DNA of 64,000 bases from Morganella morganii (GCF_019402645.1 NZ_VKKS01000001.1:1761592-1825591), one strand, 5' to 3'; shown: positions 1 to 9,715, counted from the first letter of the stretch. Program-made: numbers and translations. The notes: generated by a model from the letters alone, not told the origin.

Positions 1-200
1 GGGTCAACCCCGCACATATTGAGATGCTGGAGCAGCATATCGGTACCCAGCTCAGCCTGAACGGCTGGCGTCTGGTGCCGGATCCTCAATTGCATGCGGG
101 CGGATGCCGTGTGGTGGCCGATGACGGCGAGATCGATATGAGTGTCGCCACCCGCTGGCAGGAGCTGTGCCGGTTATACGCGCCGGAGACTTTATTATGA
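1..200 (+). CDS. fliH: FliH, flagellar export ATPase regulator (C-terminal fragment)
   Basis: Only the last 65 codons are in the window; the gene begins upstream. The frame starting at base 3 is open and reads into a TGA at 198-200. The fragment, with [10 protein letters not shown] and a run ending [15 protein letters not shown], fits the C-terminal domain of FliH, the cytoplasmic stator-like protein that binds FliI and holds the ATPase at the export gate. The stop overlaps the fliI start as ATGA, which implies translational coupling. Identity rests mainly on position directly before fliI plus the C-terminal sequence. Confidence 0.85.
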   Translation, partial: VNPAHIEMLEQHIGTQLSLNGWRLVPDPQLHAGGCRVVADDGEIDMSVATRWQELCRLYAPETLL

Positions 201-1561
201 CAGCCCGGATTGGCCGCTGGATAGGCGCGCTGGAAGGATTTGAATCCCGGATATCCGGCGTGGCGATGACCCGCCATTACGGGCGTCTGACAAAAATCAC
301 CGGACTGGTGATGGAGGCCGAAGGCATCAAAATGCCGCTCGGTGCCACCTGTTTTATCGAGCGCGTGATCAACGGGAACACAGAAGAAGTCATCTGCGAA
401 GTGGTCGGTTTTAACGGACCGCGTATGCTGCTGATGCCGCTGGCGGAGCTGGAAGGTATCGCGCCGGGAGCCCGCGTGTATGCGCAATCCACCGGAGCCG
501 GCGGGCAGACCAGTCGTCTGCTGCCGCTGGGTGATGAGCTGCTCGGCCGTATCCTTGATGCGTCCGGCAACCCGCTGGACGGCAAAGGGCCGCTGGAGGC
601 GAAAACCCGTGCTCCGCTTATCACGCCGCCGATCAACCCGCTGGAACGGTCGCCGATTAAAGATGTGCTGGATGTCGGTGTCCGAGCCATCAACGCCCTG
701 CTGACGATCGGACGCGGTCAGCGTATGGGACTGTTTGCCGGTTCCGGTGTCGGGAAAAGTGTGCTGCTCGGTATGATGGCGCGTTTCACGCAGGCGGACA
801 TTATTGTCGTCGGGCTGATTGGTGAGCGTGGCCGCGAAGTAAAAGATTTTATTGAGAATATCCTCGGTGCGGAAGGGCTAAAGCGCGCAGTGGTGGTGGC
901 CGCGCCGGCAGACGTTTCCCCGCTGCTGCGGATGCAGGGTGCCTCCTATGCCACGCGGATCGCGGAATATTACCGTGACCTGGGTCGCAACGTGCTGTTA
1001 ATTATGGATTCACTGACCCGCTACAGTATGGCACAGCGTGAAATTGCGCTCGCCATCGGAGAACCGCCTGCCACAAAAGGCTATCCTCCGTCTGTGTTCG
1101 CAAAATTACCGGCGCTGGTCGAACGGGCCGGTAACGGCAAGAACGGCGGTTCTGTCACCGCGTTTTATACTGTTCTGACCGAAGGGGATGACCAGCAGGA
1201 TCCGATCGCTGACTCCGCGCGGGCAATTCTTGACGGACATATCGTGCTTTCACGTTCTCTGGCTGAATCCGGACACTACCCTGCTATCGATATTGAAGCC
1301 TCCATCAGCCGTGCCATGACCGAGCTGATTGAAAAAAGTCATTACCGGAAAATTCAGCGCTTTAAACAGCTGACTTCCGCTTACCAGCGTAACCGCGACC
1401 TGATTAATGTCGGTGCCTACGCAGCAGGCAGTGACCCGATGCTGGATGAGGCCATTCAGCTGTTTCCGTATATGGCGAAGTTTCTGCAACAGGATATCGA
1501 TGAACGCTGTGACTACCCGGCAGCCTGTGAGCAACTCAGTCAGGTGATACCGGACGCATAA
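197..1561 (+). CDS. fliI: FliI, flagellum-specific export ATPase
   Basis: A 454-residue F1-beta-like ATPase that powers type III export of rod, hook and filament subunits at the cytoplasmic face of the basal body. The P-loop GSGVGKS lies at residues 182-188 and the Walker B segment [11 protein letters not shown] near 266-276; the catalytic region [13 protein letters not shown] is intact. A longer in-frame reading from 167 is possible, but the ATG at 197 overlaps the fliH stop and gives the family N-terminus MTARIGRW. It is the second gene of the fliH-I-J-K run. Confidence 0.97.
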   Translation: MTARIGRWIGALEGFESRISGVAMTRHYGRLTKITGLVMEAEGIKMPLGATCFIERVINGNTEEVICEVVGFNGPRMLLMPLAELEGIAPGARVYAQSTGAGGQTSRLLPLGDELLGRILDASGNPLDGKGPLEAKTRAPLITPPINPLERSPIKDVLDVGVRAINALLTIGRGQRMGLFAGSGVGKSVLLGMMARFTQADIIVVGLIGERGREVKDFIENILGAEGLKRAVVVAAPADVSPLLRMQGASYATRIAEYYRDLGRNVLLIMDSLTRYSMAQREIALAIGEPPATKGYPPSVFAKLPALVERAGNGKNGGSVTAFYTVLTEGDDQQDPIADSARAILDGHIVLSRSLAESGHYPAIDIEASISRAMTELIEKSHYRKIQRFKQLTSAYQRNRDLINVGAYAAGSDPMLDEAIQLFPYMAKFLQQDIDERCDYPAACEQLSQVIPDA

Positions 1562-1572
1562 CGAGGTCATCA

Positions 1573-2016
1573 ATGTCAAATACGCATGCACTCACCACAC
1601 TGTTAAATCTGGCCGAAGAAGCCGCCGAAGAGGCCGCTAAAGTACTGGCTCAGGTTCGTCAGACACACACGCAGATGAGTCAGCAGCTGACTATGCTGGA
1701 AAATTATCAGTCGGATTACCGGAAGAAACTGAACCAGACACTGTATACCGGGATGGCTGCCGATAAATGGCAGAATTATCAGCAGTTTCTGGTCACGCTC
1801 GAGCTGACTATTGAACAGCAGCAGAACCAGCTGACACTGTGGGAGCAGCGCGTCAGTGATGCCAACCGCCACTGGCAGGAAAAACAGCAGCGCGTCAATG
1901 CCTTCGACACCCTGATCCGCCGTGCGGATCATGCAAAAAACCAACGACAAAACCGGCTGGAGCAAAAGCAGATGGATGAGTTTGCCCAGCGTGCGACTTT
2001 ATGGAGAACCCGTTAA
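1573..2016 (+). CDS. fliJ: FliJ, flagellar export chaperone/stalk protein
   Basis: A 147-residue, almost entirely helical protein rich in Gln, Glu and Ala, with the heptad character expected of FliJ, the coiled-coil stalk that penetrates the FliI hexamer and contacts FlhA. It starts 11 bases after fliI with AGGT upstream, and its TAA overlaps the next start by one base (TAATG at 2014-2018). FliJ sequences are poorly conserved, so the call uses length, coiled-coil character and position between fliI and fliK. Confidence 0.93.
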   Translation: MSNTHALTTLLNLAEEAAEEAAKVLAQVRQTHTQMSQQLTMLENYQSDYRKKLNQTLYTGMAADKWQNYQQFLVTLELTIEQQQNQLTLWEQRVSDANRHWQEKQQRVNAFDTLIRRADHAKNQRQNRLEQKQMDEFAQRATLWRTR

Positions 2017-3368
2017 TGGATGTCAACGCCGGTACAAAAGTGGTCAGTTCTGCTGACAACGCATTGAATAAACAGGAGTCACCGCGTGCGGAAGATGCAC
2101 AGGCAACCATTCTGCCGTTTCAGGCAGTGATGGATGCACAGCAGCCGCGCCCGGAAAAACCGGCACAGGCAGTAAATGCGGCGGAACAGAGCCGCAATGA
2201 CACTACCGCTCATAAACAGGCCGCAGACAGCAAACCTGTTTCCGCACAGAAAAAACAGACCGGAGCAGACACCATGGCACAGCTGAATTTCTCCCGCCGT
2301 CTTGCGGGAGATGCTGCCGCACCTGAGCTGGATGCAAAACTGCTGACCACCGCGGACGATACTTCCGCACTGCCGCAGGCGGAAGGTGAAACCGGCAATG
2401 CGCTGCTTACGGCACTGAAAGAGCGGCTGGCCGGTCAGGAAAGCCGCGCGGCGGATAAAACACAAATTGATGACAGCGGAAAAAACAGTACCAAAACCGC
2501 AGAACAGCCGGAAGATGCTCTGGCTGAAACCAGTGATAAACCGCTGCTCACTGATGAAAATAATGATTCCCGCACCCTGTTTGTTGATAACAAATCAAAG
2601 CCGCGTGTTGATCAGCCCCGTTTTTCACTGACCGATGCACAAAAACCGGATCAGAAAACCCTGCCGGATGATTTTCTGCCGCTGAATAAGAAATCCGCGG
2701 ATACTTCCGTGCCGTTATCTCTGGCTTCCGCCGCCGGTACCGGCAACAGCGCGGATAACAGCAAAAGCGCATTCAGTATCAAAACGGAAAGCAGTGCCTT
2801 TCAGACAGTAACAGCACCGGGCAGCCATACCACTGCGCAGAGCCCGGTACTGATGCCTGCTGCGGCACAAAGTACCGCTGCTCAGACCAATGCCCCGGTG
2901 GCGCAGCCATCCGTGCAGCTGACCGCTCAGTTGGGAAGTGAGCTGTGGCAGCAGCAGGTCAGTCAGAATATGATCTATTTCTCCCGTCAGGGATTGCAGC
3001 AGGCACAGCTGCGTCTGCATCCGGAAGAGCTGGGATCACTGAATATCCATCTTAAAATTGAGGATAATCAGGCGGTGATGCATTTCGTTTCCCCGCACAG
3101 CCACGTCCGTGCGGCTATGGAATCCATGATGCCGGTACTGCGTAACGCCCTTCAGGAGAGCGGGATCCACCTGGCGCAAAGCTCCGTCGGACAGGAATAT
3201 CACGGTAATCAGCAAGGCTCCGGTGATGGTCGTCACAGCAGCGGCAGTGCTGATGGTATTGCATCCGCCGGAGGTATCAGCGGTGTGAATATCAGCACGG
3301 ATACCCTTGTCCGCCCGGCGGCACTTCATGATGCCCGCGCCCGCGGCGGGATCGATACCTTCGCCTGA
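2016..3368 (+). CDS. fliK: FliK, flagellar hook-length control protein
   Basis: A 450-residue molecular ruler exported during hook assembly, which then binds FlhB to switch export from hook to filament substrates. The N-terminal two thirds are low-complexity (Ala, Gln, Ser, Asp, Lys), as expected for the ruler. The conserved C-terminal domain is clear at about residues 330-395, with LHPEELGSLNIHLKIEDNQA and the segment VRAAMESMMPVLRNAL. An ATG five codons upstream (2001) is in frame, but GGAG at 2003-2006 is spaced for the ATG at 2016, which overlaps the fliJ stop. Confidence 0.95.
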   Translation: MDVNAGTKVVSSADNALNKQESPRAEDAQATILPFQAVMDAQQPRPEKPAQAVNAAEQSRNDTTAHKQAADSKPVSAQKKQTGADTMAQLNFSRRLAGDAAAPELDAKLLTTADDTSALPQAEGETGNALLTALKERLAGQESRAADKTQIDDSGKNSTKTAEQPEDALAETSDKPLLTDENNDSRTLFVDNKSKPRVDQPRFSLTDAQKPDQKTLPDDFLPLNKKSADTSVPLSLASAAGTGNSADNSKSAFSIKTESSAFQTVTAPGSHTTAQSPVLMPAAAQSTAAQTNAPVAQPSVQLTAQLGSELWQQQVSQNMIYFSRQGLQQAQLRLHPEELGSLNIHLKIEDNQAVMHFVSPHSHVRAAMESMMPVLRNALQESGIHLAQSSVGQEYHGNQQGSGDGRHSSGSADGIASAGGISGVNISTDTLVRPAALHDARARGGIDTFA

Positions 3369-3379
3369 TCCCGGTGTAT

Positions 3380-3423
3380 AAAGGCGGTACGGGGGACTAA
3401 AGCCCCGAGTTACCGCCTTTTTG
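3380..3423 (+). terminator. Rho-independent terminator after fliK
   Basis: A long hairpin pairs AAAGGCGGTA (3380-3389) with TACCGCCTTT (3411-3420), with an inner GGGG/CCCC helix, and runs into T-rich sequence. It separates the fliHIJK unit from fliL. A second, weaker hairpin (AAACCC/GGGTTT, 3487-3503) lies in the fliL leader. Confidence 0.88.
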
Positions 3424-3532
3424 TTTCGTTTTTCCCCCCTTTAGTCCTTCAGAAGCACGCCATAATGGATGGGCTTACAGAGTATGAAACCCCTGACGGG
3501 TTTTGCTATCAAGAAATAGGAATTCAGTTAAC

Positions 3533-4018
3533 ATGTCGTCTTCACGTAATGCCTCAAAAGGTTCCAATACCGGGTTACTGGTTATCTTCGCCCTGATTGC
3601 CCTCGCAGGAGCAGGTTTCGGAGGTTACAGCTGGTGGTCTTCTCAGCAGGACAGCACCACTGCCGGTACCGCAGACGAAAAACGGGCCAACATGCCTGAG
3701 CCTATCTTTATGGGCATTGAACCGTTTACCGTGAATCTTCCCGGTATGAACAATGGCCGTGATCGTGTGCTGTATATTGATATGACACTGCGTCTGGCCA
3801 ACGAGCGTTCCCGCAAACAGCTCCATGAATATCTGCCGGAAGTCCGCAGCCGCCTGTTACTGCTGCTCTCTCAGCAGTCACCGCAGACCCTCGGCACTCA
3901 TGACGGCAAACTTCAGCTGATGAAGGCAGTTAAAACCACATTATCCCCGACCGTGGTACAGGGACAGCCGGATCAGGAAATTTCGGATGTGTTATTCACC
4001 ACCTTTATTCTCCGGTAA
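3533..4018 (+). CDS. fliL: FliL, basal body-associated inner-membrane protein
   Basis: A 161-residue single-pass membrane protein that surrounds the stator units and supports motor torque. After a short polar N-terminus there is one hydrophobic segment (about residues 13-34, containing VIFALIALAGAGFGG), then a periplasmic domain ending in the typical ISDVLFTTFILR. The reading frame extends 10 codons upstream, but ATG 3533, preceded by AGGA, yields the usual N-terminus. It is the first gene of the fliL-R run and is spaced 5 bases from fliM. Confidence 0.94.
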   Translation: MSSSRNASKGSNTGLLVIFALIALAGAGFGGYSWWSSQQDSTTAGTADEKRANMPEPIFMGIEPFTVNLPGMNNGRDRVLYIDMTLRLANERSRKQLHEYLPEVRSRLLLLLSQQSPQTLGTHDGKLQLMKAVKTTLSPTVVQGQPDQEISDVLFTTFILR

Positions 4019-4023
4019 AACTG

Positions 4024-5037
4024 ATGAGCGATAATATTTTATCTCAGGCAGAGATTGACGCGCTGCTCAATGGTGACTCCCCGTCAGAGCCGCAGCCTGC
4101 CGACACGGCACAGAATAAAAATAAGGACAAAGTCCGCCCTTATGACCCGAATACCCAGCGCCGTGTCATCCGCGAGCGTATGCAGTCCCTGGAAATTATT
4201 AACGAGCGTTTTGCCCGTCAGTTCCGCATGGGATTGTTCAATATGCTGCGCCGCAGTCCTGATATCACTGTCGGTGGTATCAAAATTGAACCTTATCATG
4301 AATTTGCGCGTAACCTGCCGGTGCCGACCAACCTGAACCTCGTGCATATGCCGCCCCTGCGCGGAACCGCACTGTTCACCTTTGAACCGGCACTGGTCTA
4401 TATCGCCGTGGACAACCTGTTCGGCGGAGACGGTCGTTTTCCGGTCCGTTCGGAAGGTAAAGAATTTACCAATACCGAACAGCGCATTATCCACCGCATG
4501 CTGAAACTGGCACTGAACGCGTACCGCGATGCCTGGAAACCGATTGCCGAAGTGGATGTGGAATATGTGCGCTCTGAAATGCAGGTGAAATTCACCAATA
4601 TCACCACCTCTCCCAACGATATCGTGGTCACCACCTCCTTCCTGGTGGAAATCGGCAATACCGTGGGCGAGCTGAGCATCTGTATTCCGATCGCAATGAT
4701 TGAACCTATCCGCGAGCGGCTGATTAACCCGCCGATGGAACACGGCCATCAGGAAAATGAAGCCTGGGTATCCAGCCTGGTGACTCAGGTGAAACATTCC
4801 GAGCTGGAACTGGTGGCGAATTTTGCTGAAATCCCGATGCGGATATCTAAATTACTGCAACTGCAAAAAGGGGATGTGATCCCGGTGGAAAAACCGGATC
4901 GCCTGATCGTCAGCGCAGACGGCGTACCTGTACTGACCAGTCAGTACGGCACCCGGGATGGCCAGTATGCGTTGCGTGTGGAACATTTGATTAACCCTGT
5001 ATTAAACACTCTGGACGAGGAAAAAACCAATGAGTGA
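4024..5037 (+). CDS. fliM: FliM, flagellar motor switch protein
   Basis: A 337-residue C-ring protein that binds CheY-P and sets rotation direction. The N-terminal peptide with EIDALLNG (residues 10-17) is the CheY-P binding site. The middle domain carries the conserved NLFGGDGR (FliG contact), and a SpoA-type C-terminal domain pairs with FliN. Its end overlaps fliN by 8 bases (5030-5037), indicating coupled translation. Confidence 0.97.
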   Translation: MSDNILSQAEIDALLNGDSPSEPQPADTAQNKNKDKVRPYDPNTQRRVIRERMQSLEIINERFARQFRMGLFNMLRRSPDITVGGIKIEPYHEFARNLPVPTNLNLVHMPPLRGTALFTFEPALVYIAVDNLFGGDGRFPVRSEGKEFTNTEQRIIHRMLKLALNAYRDAWKPIAEVDVEYVRSEMQVKFTNITTSPNDIVVTTSFLVEIGNTVGELSICIPIAMIEPIRERLINPPMEHGHQENEAWVSSLVTQVKHSELELVANFAEIPMRISKLLQLQKGDVIPVEKPDRLIVSADGVPVLTSQYGTRDGQYALRVEHLINPVLNTLDEEKTNE

Positions 5038-5440
5038 GGCGAACAACACTCCTGATATGAACCCGGAACACGATGGCGAGTCTCTGTGGGCAGAGGCAAT
5101 GGAACAACAAAAAAAAGCAGAAACCGGGACCAGTCAGGCGTTTGATAATCTCGACAGCCAGAATCCGCTGAACCAGCTGTCTGATATCAATCTGATTATG
5201 GATATCCCTGTCCGTCTCTCTGTTGAACTGGGACGGACAAAAATGACCATCAAGAAGCTGCTGAGTTTATCCCAGGGCTCTGTGGTGGCACTGGACGGGC
5301 TGGCCGGTGAGCCACTGGACATCCTGATCAACGGCTATCTGATTGCCCAGGGTGAAGTGGTGGTGGTCTCCGATAATTACGGTATCCGCATCACCGATAT
5401 TATCACCCCGTCTGAACGTATGCGCCGCCTGAGCCGCTGA
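5030..5440 (+). CDS. fliN: FliN, flagellar motor switch protein
   Basis: A 136-residue protein forming the base of the C ring and docking the FliH-FliI complex. An acidic N-terminal extension of about 50 residues precedes the SpoA domain (DIPVRLSVELGRTKMTIKKL through GIRITDIITPSERMRRL). The start overlaps the end of fliM and the stop lies one base before the fliO ATG. Confidence 0.97.
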   Translation: MSEANNTPDMNPEHDGESLWAEAMEQQKKAETGTSQAFDNLDSQNPLNQLSDINLIMDIPVRLSVELGRTKMTIKKLLSLSQGSVVALDGLAGEPLDILINGYLIAQGEVVVVSDNYGIRITDIITPSERMRRLSR

Positions 5441-5441
5441 T

Positions 5442-5909
5442 ATGACACTGACCGCTTCCGGAAACCCCGTTTTACCGGGCGCAGAAAAAACGGCAGAGAG
5501 TGCCGTTTTTTCTTCTGCTACCCTGCCGCCGCCCGCCGCTGGTTCTCAGGCGATTAACAGCACAGACAGCCTGCTTCAGGTGTCCGGTGCTCTCAGCGGC
5601 ATTATTCTGCTGATCCTCGGACTGACCTGGTTTGTCCGCAAATTCGGCTTTACCGCTAAACTGGCCGGTAAAAACCCGCTGCTGACTATCCGGAGCACCT
5701 GCTCTCTGGGTAACAAGGAGCGGCTGGTGGTGGCAGAGATTCAGGGGGAATGGCTGGTATTGGGTGTGACCGCGCAGTCGGTTAATCTGCTGCACCGCTG
5801 TCCGGCTGACCCGGCGGCGGTCACTGATGCCCCTTCCGCCTTTCAGGCGCTGCTGAAAACCAAACGTGCCGCAAATAAAGATGCGGTACCGGCTGACGAA
5901 CCACGCTGA
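5442..5909 (+). CDS. fliO: FliO, export gate assembly protein
   Basis: A 155-residue membrane protein that helps assemble the FliP-FliQ-FliR gate. A Pro/Ala-rich N-terminal tail is followed by one membrane segment (about residues 50-66, [17 protein letters not shown]) and a cytoplasmic domain with the family motif [14 protein letters not shown] and [15 protein letters not shown]. It begins one base after the fliN stop. Confidence 0.94.
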   Translation: MTLTASGNPVLPGAEKTAESAVFSSATLPPPAAGSQAINSTDSLLQVSGALSGIILLILGLTWFVRKFGFTAKLAGKNPLLTIRSTCSLGNKERLVVAEIQGEWLVLGVTAQSVNLLHRCPADPAAVTDAPSAFQALLKTKRAANKDAVPADEPR

Positions 5910-5917
5910 GATTTTTC

Positions 5918-6658
5918 ATGATGTCATTGCTCAAACGCGCCATTCCCGCACTCGCTCTGTTTCTGCTGGTTCCGCAGGCACAGGCTTCGCTGCCGGGTGT
6001 CGTCAGTCATGTGCTGCCGGACGGCGGCCAGAGCTGGTCTCTGCCGGTTCAGACCCTGCTGTTTCTGACACTGCTGGGCTTTATTCCCGCCCTGCTGCTG
6101 ATGACAACCAGTTTTACCCGTATCATTATTGTGCTGGGCTTATTACGAAATGCTCTCGGTACACCGTCCGCACCACCGAACCAGGTTCTGCTGGGACTGG
6201 CACTGTTCCTGACCTTTTTCGTAATGTCGCCGGTGTTCGATAAAGTATACGAAGAGGCTTACCGTCCGTTCAGTGAAGACAAAATCAGTCTGGAAACGGC
6301 ACTGGATCGCGGAACCGCACCGCTGCGTACCTTTATGCTCGGCCAGACACGCGAAAGCGATCTGGCACTGTTTGCCCGTATCGCCAAAACCGGAGAGATT
6401 CAGGAAGCCAAAGATGTGCCGATACGCATTCTGATCCCGGCCTTTATCACCAGTGAGCTGAAAACAGCCTTTCAGATCGGCTTTACCCTGTTTATTCCGT
6501 TCCTGATTATTGATCTCGTGGTCGCCAGCGTACTGATGGCACTCGGGATGATGATGGTGCCGCCCGCCACAGTTTCCCTGCCCTTTAAGCTGATGCTTTT
6601 TGTGCTGGTGGATGGCTGGCAGTTACTGCTCGGTTCGTTATCACAAAGCTTTTTTTAA
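5918..6658 (+). CDS. fliP: FliP, export gate protein
   Basis: A 246-residue polytopic protein that makes most of the export channel pore. It has a cleavable signal peptide ending near AQAS (about residues 20-25), an uncharged membrane segment with [20 protein letters not shown], and C-terminal membrane helices including [21 protein letters not shown]. The first two codons are both ATG (5918 and 5921), so the exact start is uncertain by one residue. Confidence 0.97.
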   Translation: MMSLLKRAIPALALFLLVPQAQASLPGVVSHVLPDGGQSWSLPVQTLLFLTLLGFIPALLLMTTSFTRIIIVLGLLRNALGTPSAPPNQVLLGLALFLTFFVMSPVFDKVYEEAYRPFSEDKISLETALDRGTAPLRTFMLGQTRESDLALFARIAKTGEIQEAKDVPIRILIPAFITSELKTAFQIGFTLFIPFLIIDLVVASVLMALGMMMVPPATVSLPFKLMLFVLVDGWQLLLGSLSQSFF

Positions 6659-6670
6659 TCAGGAGAGATT

Positions 6671-6940
6671 ATGACACCGGAATCCGTAATGGCGATGGGC
6701 ACCGAAGCCATGAAAATTGCCCTGATGCTGGCAGCCCCGCTGCTGCTGGCCGCCCTGGCTGCCGGTCTGCTGATAAGCTTATTACAGGCCGCGACCCAGG
6801 TGAATGAGATGACCCTGTCATTCATTCCGAAAATTCTGTCTGTTATCAGTGTAATCGTGATTGCCGGTCCGTGGATGCTTAATCTGCTCACTGACTATAT
6901 GCGCGCACTGTTAACCAATCTGCCGTTTATTATCGGCTGA
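6671..6940 (+). CDS. fliQ: FliQ, export gate protein
   Basis: An 89-residue, two-helix membrane protein of the export gate. It begins MTPESVMAMG and contains the family segment LLQAATQVNEMTLSFIPKI between the two membrane helices. AGGAGA lies 6-11 bases before the ATG. It sits 12 bases after fliP and 3 bases before fliR. Confidence 0.97.
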   Translation: MTPESVMAMGTEAMKIALMLAAPLLLAALAAGLLISLLQAATQVNEMTLSFIPKILSVISVIVIAGPWMLNLLTDYMRALLTNLPFIIG

Positions 6941-6943
6941 CCT

Positions 6944-7729
6944 ATGTTAAGCATCACCAGTGAAACACTGACGCTGTGGCTGAGCCAGGGATTTTATCCG
7001 TTTATCCGGGTACTGGCGCTGCTGGGAACCGCACCGTTCTTCAATGAAAAACAATCGATCAGTAAAGTACGGGTGATGCTGGCCTTCTTTACTGTGCTGA
7101 TTGTTTCCCCGCAGTTGCCGGTAGTAAATATTCCGTTGTTTTCCGCCCCCGGTCTGTGGGTGATTTTACAGCAGGTGGTGATTGGTGTGGCGATGGGACT
7201 GACCATGCAGATGGCCTTTGCCGCTGTCCGTCACGCCGGGGAAGTGATCGGCCTTCAGATGGGTTTATCCTTCGCTACCTTTTTCGACCCGAGCGGCGGG
7301 CCGAACATGCCGATTCTGGCGCGAATCCTGAACCTTATCACCCTGCTGCTGTTTCTCGCATTTGACGGCCACCTGTGGCTGATCCACATCGTGATAAGCT
7401 CGTTTGACCTCATCCCGGTACAGGTCACCCCGCTCAACCGTGAAGGGTTCCGTATGCTGGTGCAGTCTGCGAACCACATTTTCCTGAACGGATTAATGCT
7501 GGCGCTGCCGTTTATCACGCTGTTCCTGATTCTTAACCTGGCGTTAGGCATTCTGAACCGGATGACACCGCAGCTCTCTGTTTTTGTGGTGGGTTTTCCG
7601 CTGACGCTGACTGTCGGTATCAGCATGCTGGGGCTGATCATTTCCGTTTTGCCGGGTTTTACCGAGCGTGTCATTCATCAGGCGTTCGGGCAGCTTTCAC
7701 TGATTTTTAACCTGTTTGCCTCTCACTAA
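6944..7729 (+). CDS. fliR: FliR, export gate protein
   Basis: A 261-residue protein with about six membrane helices that completes the FliPQR export pore and contacts FlhB. Conserved features include FYPFIRVLALLGTAPFFNEK near the N-terminus, GEVIGLQMGLSFATFFDP in the middle, and NRMTPQLSVFVVGFPLTL towards the end. It is the last gene of the fliL-R run; no terminator with a T-tract on this strand follows directly. Confidence 0.97.
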   Translation: MLSITSETLTLWLSQGFYPFIRVLALLGTAPFFNEKQSISKVRVMLAFFTVLIVSPQLPVVNIPLFSAPGLWVILQQVVIGVAMGLTMQMAFAAVRHAGEVIGLQMGLSFATFFDPSGGPNMPILARILNLITLLLFLAFDGHLWLIHIVISSFDLIPVQVTPLNREGFRMLVQSANHIFLNGLMLALPFITLFLILNLALGILNRMTPQLSVFVVGFPLTLTVGISMLGLIISVLPGFTERVIHQAFGQLSLIFNLFASH

Positions 7730-7780
7730 CCGGTTATGACTCATATCCGGCATCAAATATCCGCTTTCTGTCCCTTAAAT

Positions 7781-7815
7781 AAAAAACCGGTAATCACCGA
7801 AAAAGTGATTACCGG
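7781..7815 (-). terminator. Terminator of the SDR-family gene
   Basis: A perfect 11-bp inverted repeat, CCGGTAATCAC (7787-7797) and GTGATTACCGG (7805-7815), with a 7-base loop. Read on the minus strand it is followed by six T residues (7786-7781), so it terminates the SDR transcript. It may also slow transcription leaving fliR. Confidence 0.85.
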
Positions 7816-7883
7816 ATCCGGTAATGGCGTACAAATGAATATTGCTGTGTATAATCCGGAAAACGACTTGAGAAATAACACGG

Positions 7884-8621
7884 TTACCAATTTCCTGCTG
7901 AATAACCACCATCAACCGGCATTACAGTGCCGTTAATATAGTCAGATTTCAGCAGAAAACGAATACTTTCTATAATATCATTAATAGTTCCGACTTTATT
8001 CGCCGGTGATACTAAATTAATAAAATCCTGGCTGAGTTCTGTATTCAGCGGGGACTCAATATATCCCGGTGCCACCGCATTAACACGGATATTTTTCTTT
8101 GCATACTCCAGTGCCAGTGCTCTGACCAGTCCGTGAACACCTTCTTTTGCCAGCACACTCAGTGCAGCAGGTATTTTCTGCGAGGGTTGCAGGGCAATAC
8201 AGGACGTTACCACGATAATTTTACCACCGTGGTTTTTCAACATATTTTTAATCGCTAATTGACTCAGATTAAATAAACTATAAATATTGCTGTTTATTAA
8301 ATGCATGAAATCATCTGGCGTTGTTTTTTCATAAGTTTTGCTGAGAAAAGCACCGGAATTATGAATAATAATATCGATATTTCCGAAACGAATAATACCC
8401 TGTTGTATCAGTTGCCCGGCAAAATCCGTACAATGGCTTTCACCGGTAACAGGGAGAAAGGCAGTTTTATTATCCAGTTCCTGTAAAAAATTCTGCTTAT
8501 GTTCATCGCTGCTGAATATGCCAATCACATTGTAATGCTCATCAAGCAATGTTCTGACTAATGCTTTCCCCAGACAACTTTCTGCATCAGTGATGATTGC
8601 AGTTCGCTGTTGTGGTTTCAT
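7884..8621 (-). CDS. Atypical short-chain dehydrogenase/reductase family protein
   Basis: A 245-residue Rossmann-fold protein of the SDR family (overall pattern, HNSG at 87-90, VTSC with Ser140, NAVAPGYIESPL, and the C-terminal end INGTVMPVDGGYSAGNW). Two defining motifs are degraded: the cofactor-binding TGxxxGxG is TDAESCLG (11-18), and at the YxxxK position Lys159 remains but Tyr is Ser155. Loss of the catalytic Tyr argues against ordinary oxidoreductase activity, so the function is unknown. A GTG at 8681 would add 20 residues, but ATG 8621 gives the family start. It is divergent from the LysR gene, its likely regulator. Confidence 0.85.
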   Translation of the reverse strand: MKPQQRTAIITDAESCLGKALVRTLLDEHYNVIGIFSSDEHKQNFLQELDNKTAFLPVTGESHCTDFAGQLIQQGIIRFGNIDIIIHNSGAFLSKTYEKTTPDDFMHLINSNIYSLFNLSQLAIKNMLKNHGGKIIVVTSCIALQPSQKIPAALSVLAKEGVHGLVRALALEYAKKNIRVNAVAPGYIESPLNTELSQDFINLVSPANKVGTINDIIESIRFLLKSDYINGTVMPVDGGYSAGNW

Positions 8622-8733
8622 AGATAGCCCGTGGTTATGATTTAATGCTTGTAATTGATGTAAATTATTATATTTCTTCACTACGTGAAATAAACTACTC
8701 TGATATCACTTCATTACCAACCTGAGGTTAACA

Positions 8734-9687
8734 ATGCCACGCCACTTTGATGATCTGATGCTGGGCACGCTGGAATTGTTCTGCCGTGCGGCTGAACTTC
8801 AGAGCTTTTCACAGACTGCACAGGCGCTGAATATTTCCCCTGCGGCGGTCAGTAAAACCATTGCCCGGCTGGAACAGAAGCTGGGCAGCCCGTTGTTTGT
8901 GCGAACCACCCGTCATGTGCGGCTGACAGAAGCGGGAGAGCAATACCTCCGCTATTGTAAAACAGCACTGAACGCAATGTATGATGCAGAAAATGCATTA
9001 CAGGACATGAAAACCATTCCTGCCGGGAAAATCCGCATTTGTCTGCCGAATGATTATGCTTATCTGAAAATTTTTCCGCTGATGCCGAAATTCCGCCACC
9101 GTTACCCGCAGATTGAGGTCGATTTTCACCTTCGCTTCCGTATTCCGCGCCAGGACAATACGGATTGCGATGTGGTAATGACCAGCTGGCTGGATTATCT
9201 GCCGGACTGGGTGGCTACCCGTATTGATTTCGCCATGTTCCGGATTTATGCCTCACCCGGTTATCTGCAAAAAGCGCCGCCGCTGAATACACCGGATGAT
9301 CTCCGTCATCACAACTGCCTTCAGATGCATTTGCAGGAACATACCAAACCACTGCGCTGGCCGCTGGTGATCGGCAACGACATAGTGCATCTCGAAACTC
9401 AGGGGGATACGGCATTTTTTGAGGATGTTATGGCGGCATACTATATGGCGCTGTCGGGTAACGGGATCGCGATGCTGCATGACTTTATTGCGCGGAAAGC
9501 CGTCGCAAACGGACAATTGCTCCCGGTTCTGGAGCCATGGACTACCGTGTCACATATTTATCATATTGCCTGTCCGGCAGAATCACGAAAATCCCCGCGC
9601 ATCCGCGCATTCATTGATTTTCTGACAGAAGAGCTGCGGCCGGCAAGTGCTTTTCCGGAACATTCGGTGATAATACCTGTCCGCTGA
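8734..9687 (+). CDS. LysR-family transcriptional regulator
   Basis: A 317-residue LysR-type regulator. The N-terminal winged helix-turn-helix is typical (LELFCRAAELQSFSQTAQAL, AVSKTIARLEQKLGSPLFVR, residues about 10-60), followed by a periplasmic-binding-like effector domain. GAGG precedes the ATG with good spacing. It is transcribed divergently from the SDR-family gene, the classical layout for a LysR regulator and its target, so control of that gene is inferred. The effector is unknown. The pair sits between fliR and flgL. Confidence 0.93.
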   Translation: MPRHFDDLMLGTLELFCRAAELQSFSQTAQALNISPAAVSKTIARLEQKLGSPLFVRTTRHVRLTEAGEQYLRYCKTALNAMYDAENALQDMKTIPAGKIRICLPNDYAYLKIFPLMPKFRHRYPQIEVDFHLRFRIPRQDNTDCDVVMTSWLDYLPDWVATRIDFAMFRIYASPGYLQKAPPLNTPDDLRHHNCLQMHLQEHTKPLRWPLVIGNDIVHLETQGDTAFFEDVMAAYYMALSGNGIAMLHDFIARKAVANGQLLPVLEPWTTVSHIYHIACPAESRKSPRIRAFIDFLTEELRPASAFPEHSVIIPVR

Positions 9688-9692
9688 ACATG

Positions 9693-9715
9693 AAAAGGCC
9701 GCCCGGAAGGCGGCC
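9693..9715 (-). terminator. Terminator after flgL
   Basis: GGCCGCC (9697-9703) and GGCGGCC (9709-9715) form a GC-rich hairpin with a 5-base loop. On the minus strand it is followed by TTTT, placing it at the end of the flgKL transcript. It also lies just after the LysR gene on the other strand. Confidence 0.8.

Noticed and set aside
4084..4797. 237-codon open frame antisense to fliM
   Set aside because: Its length is explained by codon bias of fliM; the composition (many His, Arg) is not that of a real protein.
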